A stretch of 64,000 bases of DNA from Amycolatopsis deserti (lineage in GTDB: Bacteria; Actinomycetota; Actinomycetes; Mycobacteriales; Pseudonocardiaceae), in contig NZ_BNAU01000002.1 in assembly GCF_014653945.1 (NCBI RefSeq), positions 1-64,000 of the forward strand, given 5' to 3'. A program made the position numbers and the translations under genes. The notes below the pieces were generated by a model. The model made no database searches. It was not told where the DNA came from and worked only from the letters and a program-made list of their open reading frames with translations. Positions 57,485 through 64,000 of the stretch are shown here, in pieces (within the stretch, counting starts at the first letter, position 1; each line of letters opens with the position of its first letter).

Positions 57485-58892
57485 GGGACCACTCGTGCAC
57501 TTCGACACCGAGCAGGCCGGCCGCGGCGCGCAGCTCGGCACGGTGGTCGCCCGGGATCGCGTGGATGTGGTTGGCGCCGAACTCGGACAGGAACTTCTCG
57601 GCGGGCGCGTCCAGGCGGGCCCAGGCGTGCGGCCACTCGGGGGTGGACTGGCGCATCAGCGCGTCGTTGGTCTCGTCGTCGTAGTTCTCGAACTCGCCCA
57701 GCATCAGCTGCAGACGGTACTCCCCCGCCTTCCGGGTGAGGCGTCCCAGTGTCATCTGCCCGGGCGCGGCGATGTGCTGCACGGACGCGCCGCCGGCCGG
57801 GAAGAAGAACACCTCCGGGTAGAAGTGGACCTTGCGCAGGTTCTCCGCCGGGTCGTCGCTGCGCGCGGCGTACCAGGTGGCGTGCTGGCCGGAGTTGCAC
57901 AGGTCCCAGATGTCGCGGTCGGCGTGGTAGTGGCGCACGTCGGCGAACAGCACCGGGTCGCCGGAGATCTTGTGCATCAGCTGCATGGTCAGCGCGCCGT
58001 CCATGTCCGCCTCGGTGGCGGTGACGTGCACCGGCTTGGGGCCGTTCCAGTCGTAGGGGTCGTTGAGGAAGGCCTCGGTGACGTCCATCGTGGCGAAGTG
58101 CTCGGTCAGCTCCGGCTGGCCCTTGATGCCGGAGAAGTCGAGCTCGCGCTCGCCGATGATGTCCCGGATCGCCAGGTACGACCGGATCTGCCGCTCCAAC
58201 AGCTCGGGCGTGAGCTTCTGCCCGTCGTAGTGCACCCCGCCCGCGTGCTCCTCGATCCACCGGCGGGCCTTGGCCGCCTCGCCCACGTCGGCCTTCTCCG
58301 CGCGCAGCACCAGCTCGTACTGGTCGATCTCCTCGACGTCGATGCCGAACTGGCGCATCCACTGGTCGGTGTTGGCGACCGCGGTGTTCATGCCCATCGG
58401 GCGGCCGCCGAAGCGGCCGAAGGTCGACCCGCGCAGCGACGCGACCGCGGCGGCGGCCCGGGCGTGCGCGCCCACCTGCGTGGCCAGGTCCGCGTCGTCC
58501 GGCGCGCCCCACAACCGGGTGTGGGCGCGGCCGATCTGGTCCAGGGCGCCGCCGGCGGCAAGCATGCCGACCAGGCCCGGCTCGGTGGGATCGGTGCTCG
58601 CGACCAGGATCAGCGGGCTGCGCGTGGCGTCCGCGGCCAGTATCGTGAAGTGCGGGAAGCTCCACACCGCGTAGTAGAAGATGGTGACGTCCACCCCGGC
58701 GGCTGCGACCTCGCGCGCCACCGACGTGGCCAGCGTGTTGGTGGCGACCAGGTCACTGCCCGCGACCACCTCGTGCCCGGCCTCGGTGAGCGACCGCACG
58801 AGCGCGTCCTGTTTGGACTGGATGAACCGGGCGTTGCGCGCGTGCACATGGTCACGCCCGTCGGAAATGCTGATCACACCGATGCGGGCCAC
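57477..58892 (-). CDS. L-fucose/L-arabinose isomerase-family protein
   Basis: A 471-aa aldose-ketose isomerase of the FucI/AraA-like superfamily. Visible are the N-terminal Rossmann-like domain, the mid region FGRFGGRPMGMNTAVAN, the Glu-rich metal-site strand VHVTATEADMDGALTMQLM and the C-terminal HIHAIPGDHRAEL. The substrate is an unknown aldose. GTG 58892 has GAGGAGG 4 nt upstream. It is the first gene of an isomerase-kinase operon under a palindromic operator. Confidence 0.86.
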   Translation of the reverse strand: MARIGVISISDGRDHVHARNARFIQSKQDALVRSLTEAGHEVVAGSDLVATNTLATSVAREVAAAGVDVTIFYYAVWSFPHFTILAADATRSPLILVASTDPTEPGLVGMLAAGGALDQIGRAHTRLWGAPDDADLATQVGAHARAAAAVASLRGSTFGRFGGRPMGMNTAVANTDQWMRQFGIDVEEIDQYELVLRAEKADVGEAAKARRWIEEHAGGVHYDGQKLTPELLERQIRSYLAIRDIIGERELDFSGIKGQPELTEHFATMDVTEAFLNDPYDWNGPKPVHVTATEADMDGALTMQLMHKISGDPVLFADVRHYHADRDIWDLCNSGQHATWYAARSDDPAENLRKVHFYPEVFFFPAGGASVQHIAAPGQMTLGRLTRKAGEYRLQLMLGEFENYDDETNDALMRQSTPEWPHAWARLDAPAEKFLSEFGANHIHAIPGDHRAELRAAAGLLGVEVHEWSRG

Positions 58893-58909
58893 GCTGCCTC
58901 CTCGGGCGG

Positions 58910-58921
58910 GTAATCGATTAC
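58910..58921. promoter_or_regulatory. LacI-type operator, isomerase/regulator side
   Basis: A perfect 12-bp palindrome, GTAATCGATTAC, with the central CG typical of LacI-family operators. It lies between the isomerase start and the LacI gene. The 12-mer AATCGATTACTC recurs upstream of the ABC transporter operon at 63794-63805. Confidence 0.8.
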
Positions 58922-59002
58922 TCAAGACGCTATTCTGGACCCCGGACGGTGTCAATACCACCACCGGTCCCGCGTGAGCGGCACGGGAGACGGGAGGTCG
59001 CG

Positions 59003-59983
59003 GTGGCGACCATCAGCGATGTGGCGCGGCGCGCCGGGGTGTCCACGGCCACCGTGTCGCGGGCGCTGAACGGCGTGTCCACAGTGGATCCGGCGCTGGT
59101 CGCCCGGGTGCGCGCCGCCGCCGAGGAGCTGGGCTACCAGCCCAACGGGCTCGCGCGGAACCTGCGCCGCCAGGAGACCGCGGTGCTCGCGCTCATCATC
59201 TCCGATGTGGAGAACCCGTTCTTCACCGCGATCGCCCGCGGCGTCGAGGACGTGGCGCAAACGGCCGGTTACTCGGTGGTGCTGTGCAACTCCGACGAGA
59301 GCGCCGAGAAGGAACGCCGCTACATCGACGTGGCGCTGCAGGAGCGGGTGGCCGGGGTGGTCATCTCGCCGACCGACGAGTGGGCCGGGGTGGAGATGCT
59401 GCTGGGGCGCGGTACGCCGGTGGTGGCGGTGGACCGGCCGTTGCGGGCGGGCACCGGCGACCAGGTGCTGGTGGACAGCCGGGCGGCGGCGCGGGCGGCG
59501 ACCGAGCACCTGCTGGCGGCCGGTTACCAGCGCGTCGGGTGCGTGACCGGGCCGGAGGGGGTGCGCACGGCGGACGACCGGCTCGCCGGATACCGGGACG
59601 CGCTCGGGCGGCGCAAGCGGCGCGAACGGCGGGCGGAGTACCGGGCGGCCGGCGGCGAGGCGGCGACGCGGGCGCTGCTGGCCGGCGCGGAGCCGCCGGA
59701 CGCGCTGCTGGTCGCCAACAGCGCGATGGCGATCGGCGTGCTGGAGGCGCTGCGGGCGGAGGGGCTGCGGCTGGGGCGGGACGTCGGGGTGGTGGCCTTC
59801 GACGACGTCCCGTGGGCGACGCTCATCGACCCGCCGCTGACGGTGGTGGCGCAGCCGGCGTACGAGATCGGGGCGGAGGCGGCGAGGTTGCTGCTGGCCC
59901 GCATCGCCGACGGCTCGCTCCCGCCCACCGCGACGACGCTGGAGGCGCAGCTCATCGAGCGAGGCAGCAGCCACCGCGCGTGA
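59003..59983 (+). CDS. LacI-family transcriptional regulator
   Basis: A 326-aa repressor with the N-terminal helix-turn-helix and hinge (TISDVARRAGVSTATVSRAL, then NGLARNLRRQ) and a periplasmic-binding-like sugar domain (LALIISDVENPFF ... GVVAFDDVPWATL). GTG 59003 has GGGAGG 5 nt upstream. Divergent from the isomerase-kinase operon and next to the sugar ABC transporter; both carry the same operator, so it is the likely local repressor of sugar use. Confidence 0.93.
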   Translation: MATISDVARRAGVSTATVSRALNGVSTVDPALVARVRAAAEELGYQPNGLARNLRRQETAVLALIISDVENPFFTAIARGVEDVAQTAGYSVVLCNSDESAEKERRYIDVALQERVAGVVISPTDEWAGVEMLLGRGTPVVAVDRPLRAGTGDQVLVDSRAAARAATEHLLAAGYQRVGCVTGPEGVRTADDRLAGYRDALGRRKRRERRAEYRAAGGEAATRALLAGAEPPDALLVANSAMAIGVLEALRAEGLRLGRDVGVVAFDDVPWATLIDPPLTVVAQPAYEIGAEAARLLLARIADGSLPPTATTLEAQLIERGSSHRA

Positions 59984-60155
59984 GACGGCCGGGACGCCGG
60001 CCGCACGGTGCCGGTGCCGCGGCGGTGGCCCCACTCGGAACGCCGAGCCCCTGCCCCGCCGAGCGCAGCTCGGACGGGAGGGCCCAAGCGCCCGTCACAC
60101 CCGCCCGCGGCGGGTCCCCGCCAGGGGCGGCCAACACGGCGCCGGGGGCGCGGAG

Positions 60156-60191
60156 CGGCCGTCCCGCGGCCGGGTGGCGGCGGGACGGCCG
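60156..60191. terminator. Terminator between LacI gene and transporter operon
   Basis: A perfect 12-bp stem (CGGCCGTCCCGC and its complement) with a 12-nt loop, 10 nt past the end of the binding-protein gene. The rest of 59984-60155 holds nothing recognisable. Confidence 0.65.
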
Positions 60192-60201
60192 CGTGGCACA
60201 G

Positions 60202-61197
60202 TCAGGAGCCCGCGTTCAGCTCCGCGTACGTGGCCGCCGCGTTCTCCTTCGTCACCAGTTTCGTCGGCAGCGTCTGCGTCTTGGGCACCTGCCCGCAGTC
60301 CACCAGGATGGTCTTCGCCGCGGCGATCGCCTCCTTGCCGCCCGTCGGGTAGATGAACGTCGCCGACAGGCGGCCCGCCTCGACCGCCTTCAGGCCGCCC
60401 GATTCGATCGGCAGGCCGTCGATCCCGGTGATCGGCAGGTCGGGCCGTCCGGCGTTCGCCGCGGCGATCCGCGCGCCCTCCCCCATCGGGTCGTTGTGCG
60501 AATAGATCGCCTGGATGTCCGGGTTGGCCTTGAGGATCGCGTCGGCCTGCTGCTGGCCCTTGTCCCGCAGCCAGTCGCCGTCCTGCGCGGCCACGATCTC
60601 GATCTTCGAGCCCTGGATGCCCTGCACGAACCCGTCGTGCCGCTCCCGCGCCGGCGTCGACCCGGCCAGACCGCGCAGCTCACCGATCTTCCCACCGTCG
60701 GGCAGCAGCACGTTCTTGAAGTACTCGCCGGCCTGCCGTCCGATGTCGACGTTGTCCGCGCCGATGAACGACGTGTAGGCGTCCCCGTCGACCTTGCGGT
60801 CCAGCACCAGCACCGGGATCCCCTTGTCGAAGGCGCGTTTCACCGGCGCGGTCAGCGGCGTCGCCTCGTTGGGGCTGATGATGAGCAGGTCGATCTGCTG
60901 GGTGATGAAGTTGTCGACCTGCTCGACCTGCTTGGAGTTGTCCTGCGCGGCGTCGGCGAAGTTGACGGTGAACTGCGGCACCGAGGCGGCCGCCGCGCGG
61001 ATGTCGTCGTCCATCCGCTGCCGGTAGGGCTCGGCGACGTTGGCCTGGCTCATCCCGATCGTGTACTGCCCGTCGGCGCCGCACCGCTCCGGCGCGCCCT
61101 GCGCGCCCCCGCCGTTGCCCGAGTTCTCGTTCGTGGTGCCGCAGGCCGCGAGCAGCAGGCACGCGCCCACCGCCGCCAGGCCACGGGACTTCCGCAT
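60202..61197 (-). CDS. Sugar ABC transporter substrate-binding lipoprotein
   Basis: A 331-aa RbsB-like binding protein, the outward sugar receptor of the importer. Signal peptide with lipobox LLAAC (Cys19). The two-lobed periplasmic-binding fold shows IGMSQANVAEPYRQRM, IDLLIISPNEATPL, SHNDPMGEGARIAAAN and ITGIDGLPIES. Last gene of the operon, 16 nt after the permease gene. The sugar is presumably the one used by the isomerase/kinase pair. Confidence 0.92.
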   Translation of the reverse strand: MRKSRGLAAVGACLLLAACGTTNENSGNGGGAQGAPERCGADGQYTIGMSQANVAEPYRQRMDDDIRAAAASVPQFTVNFADAAQDNSKQVEQVDNFITQQIDLLIISPNEATPLTAPVKRAFDKGIPVLVLDRKVDGDAYTSFIGADNVDIGRQAGEYFKNVLLPDGGKIGELRGLAGSTPARERHDGFVQGIQGSKIEIVAAQDGDWLRDKGQQQADAILKANPDIQAIYSHNDPMGEGARIAAANAGRPDLPITGIDGLPIESGGLKAVEAGRLSATFIYPTGGKEAIAAAKTILVDCGQVPKTQTLPTKLVTKENAAATYAELNAGS

Positions 61198-61213
61198 GAT
61201 TCTTCCCCTCTCG

Positions 61214-62210
<997 letters not shown>

Positions 62211-62214
<4 letters not shown>

Positions 62215-63767
62215 GACGTCCCTTCCGCCACCAGGTCCTCGACGGCCCCCTCGCCCATCGAGAACGCCAGCAGCTCCGCTTCGGTAGTGCTCGCCGTGTC
62301 CAGTTCCCGCACGCTCCGCCCGTCCCGCAGCACGACCACGCGGTGGCAGACGCCGATCAGCTCGGCCGGTTCCGAGGACGCGAGCAGGACCCCCACGCCC
62401 CTGCTCGCCGCTTCCCCGAGCAGCCGGTAGATCTCGGCCTTCGCCCCGACGTCCACCCCGCGCGTCGGCTCGTCCAGCAGCAGCAGCGCCGGATCGGTGA
62501 GCAGGCCGCGCCCCAGCACGACCTTCTGCTGGTTGCCGCCGGACAGCGACCCCACCGGATCGCGCAGGGAGGAGAGCTTGACGCCGAGGCGGTCGACGAT
62601 CTCCTTCGCCGCGCCGCGTTCCCGCCGCCGGGGCACCACACCCGCCCGCGCGATGCGGTCCACAATGGACAGCACCGTGTTGGCGAGCACCGAGTGATCC
62701 AGCGCCAGCCCGGCGATGCGCCGGTCCTCCGGCACGAACGCGATGCCCAGCCGCAGGGCCGCGCGCGGGCCCCGCGGGCGGATCTCCCGGCCGCGCAACA
62801 GGATCCGCCCGGACCAGCGTCCCCCGACGCCGTAGATCGTCTCGAGCAGCTCCGTGCGGCCGGCGCCGAGCAGCCCGGCCACGCCGACGATCTCGCCGCG
62901 GCCGACCGTCAGGCCGATCCCGGCCGGATCGCGCCGCCCGGGCCGCCGGGACGGCACGACCAGGTCCTCGACGCGCAGCAGCTCCTCCCCCGCCGCCGTG
63001 CCGTCGCCGGTGCGGAACATCGACTCGACCGGCCTGCCGACCATCGCCTCGGACGCCTGCTGCGCGGTCATCGCCCGCGCGTCGAACTCCGCGACGACCT
63101 CGCCGTTGCGCAGCACGGTCGCCCGGTCGGCGACGCGGCCGATCTCGTCCATCCGGTGCGAGATGTAGACGATCCCGGCGCCGGCGCGGCGCAGTTCGGC
63201 GATGACGGCGAACAGCCGGTCGATCTCCGGCGCGGACAACGCGGAGGTCGGCTCGTCCATCACGATGATCCGCGCGTCCAGCGACAGCGCCTTGGCGATG
63301 GTGACGAGCTGCTGCTCCCCGGTGCGAAGCTGCTCCACCGGGCGGCGCGGGTCGAGGGCGATGCCGATCCGGTCCAGCAGCCGCGCGGTCTCGCGCACCA
63401 TCCGGCGACGGTCGATCGTGCCCAGGCGGGTGCGCGGCTCCCGCCCCAGGAACACGTTCTCGGCGAGCGACAGGGCCGGGACCAGGTCGAGTTCCTGGTG
63501 GATCATCGCGACCCCGGCGCGCTGCGCGTCGGCCGGTTTGACGAACTTCACCGGCGCGCCGTCGATGCGGATCTCGCCGCGGTAGCCACCCACCTCGCCG
63601 GAGAGGACCTTCATCAGGGTGGACTTGCCCGCGCCGTTCTCCCCGAGCAGCGCGTGCACTTCTCCGGCACGGACGGTGAAATCGACGTCACGCACCGCGC
63701 GGACCCCGCCGTAGGACTTGCTCACCCCGGCCAGCTCGACCAGGGCTGACCGCGGGTCCGCGTCCAT
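62211..63767 (-). CDS. Sugar ABC transporter ATP-binding protein (RbsA-like)
   Basis: A 518-aa double ATPase. The first half has Walker A GENGAGKST, signature LRTGEQQLV and Walker B IIVMDEPTSAL; the second has GLLGAGRTE (degenerate Walker A), SLSGGNQQKV and LLLLDEPTRGVDVG, as in RbsA/MglA. ATG 63767 has a G-rich Shine-Dalgarno 4 nt ahead. It leads the transporter operon and overlaps the permease start (ATGA). Confidence 0.93.
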
Positions 63768-63793
63768 CTGGCCCCCCTCGCCACGCTGCGAGA

Positions 63794-63805
63794 AATCGAT
63801 TACTC
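63794..63805 (-). promoter_or_regulatory. LacI-type operator, ABC transporter side
   Basis: AATCGATTACTC, identical to the 12-mer at the isomerase promoter, within a near-palindrome starting AAATCGATTAC. It lies about 27 nt upstream of the ATPase gene start. Confidence 0.75.
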
Positions 63806-63906
63806 GGCCGAACCTAGAGTGACCGGGCACACATGTCAAGAGTGGACGATGTCGTGTCCTCTGCGGACAGTTTCCCCCAGAGCGCACGAACCCGCACGCC
63901 GACAGC

Positions 63907-63919
63907 TATGCTGAGGCCC
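63907..63919 (+). promoter_or_regulatory. Leaderless -10 element of the last gene
   Basis: TATGCT (63907-63912) ends 7 nt before the ATG at 63920. A weak purine stretch (GAGG) lies close, but the spacing again fits transcription from the start codon. Confidence 0.45.
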
Positions 63920-64000
63920 ATGACGGTCGCGCTGGAGAACGTCCTCGCCAAGGCAGGCCTCCGGATCGACGCCGCGGATTTCCTCTCGCTGGTCGAGGAC
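63920..64000 (+). CDS. Start of an unidentified gene, cut by the window edge
   Basis: The first 27 codons from ATG 63920 are open to the end of the window. They encode a helical, acidic/amphipathic N-terminus (MTVALENVLAKAGLRIDAAD...). Too short to assign. The promoter-like TATGCT at 7 nt upstream supports the start. Confidence 0.5.
   Translation, partial: MTVALENVLAKAGLRIDAADFLSLVED

Overview
The window is very GC-rich, with third-position G/C bias, many GTG/TTG starts, dense 4-nt start/stop overlaps and several leaderless-type promoters. These features, a geosmin synthase, an MmpS-like protein and a DinB/DUF664 protein point to a chromosomal segment of an actinomycete. Gene order around tyrS, argCJBDFR-H, pheST and infC-rpmI-rplT recalls Mycobacteriales/Pseudonocardiales; an Amycolatopsis-like organism is my best guess, by inference only. 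I saw no tRNA, rRNA or CRISPR array.

Region 1 (1-20.7 kb) is core. On the minus strand lie the arginine cluster argC-argJ-argB-argD-argF-argR-argH (argG is absent), a VOC protein, a 3-methyladenine glycosylase and tyrS. An ArgR-box-like site covers the leaderless promoter of argC. After a tandem-repeat tract come an HTH-like orphan, a DUF4240 gene, a secreted TAP-like peptidase and an AlkD-type glycosylase. The translation block infC-rpmI-rplT-tsnR and pheS-pheT follows; infC appears to start at ATC and the rRNA methyltransferase at CTG.

Region 2 (20.7-40 kb) holds a GC-rich repeat desert and a D-amino-acid catabolic locus (IclR regulator and RidA, divergent from a D-serine/D-threonine-type PLP enzyme, N-acyl-D-amino-acid deacylase and GntP permease). 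It continues with a CitA/DcuS-type two-component system next to a C4-dicarboxylate symporter, then uvrA, an acyltransferase, an MBL hydrolase and a NERD-helicase.

Region 3 (40-50 kb) is accessory. It holds two StyA-type flavoprotein monooxygenases with an EthD protein, a flavin reductase, and AraC and IclR regulators; a STAS protein; a decayed IS982-type transposase; and a tightly coupled pair made of a papain-like peptidase and a trypsin-like protease fused to a DNA/RNA endonuclease. That pair is the best candidate for an undescribed system. RNase HI follows.

Region 4 (50-64 kb) has geosmin synthase, a FetB-like permease, an MmpS-like protein and a sugar regulon: FGGY kinase, fucose/arabinose-type isomerase, LacI regulator, and an ABC transporter whose permease gene carries a frameshifting deletion. 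A shared 12-mer operator sits in front of both sugar operons. The last gene is cut by the window edge.
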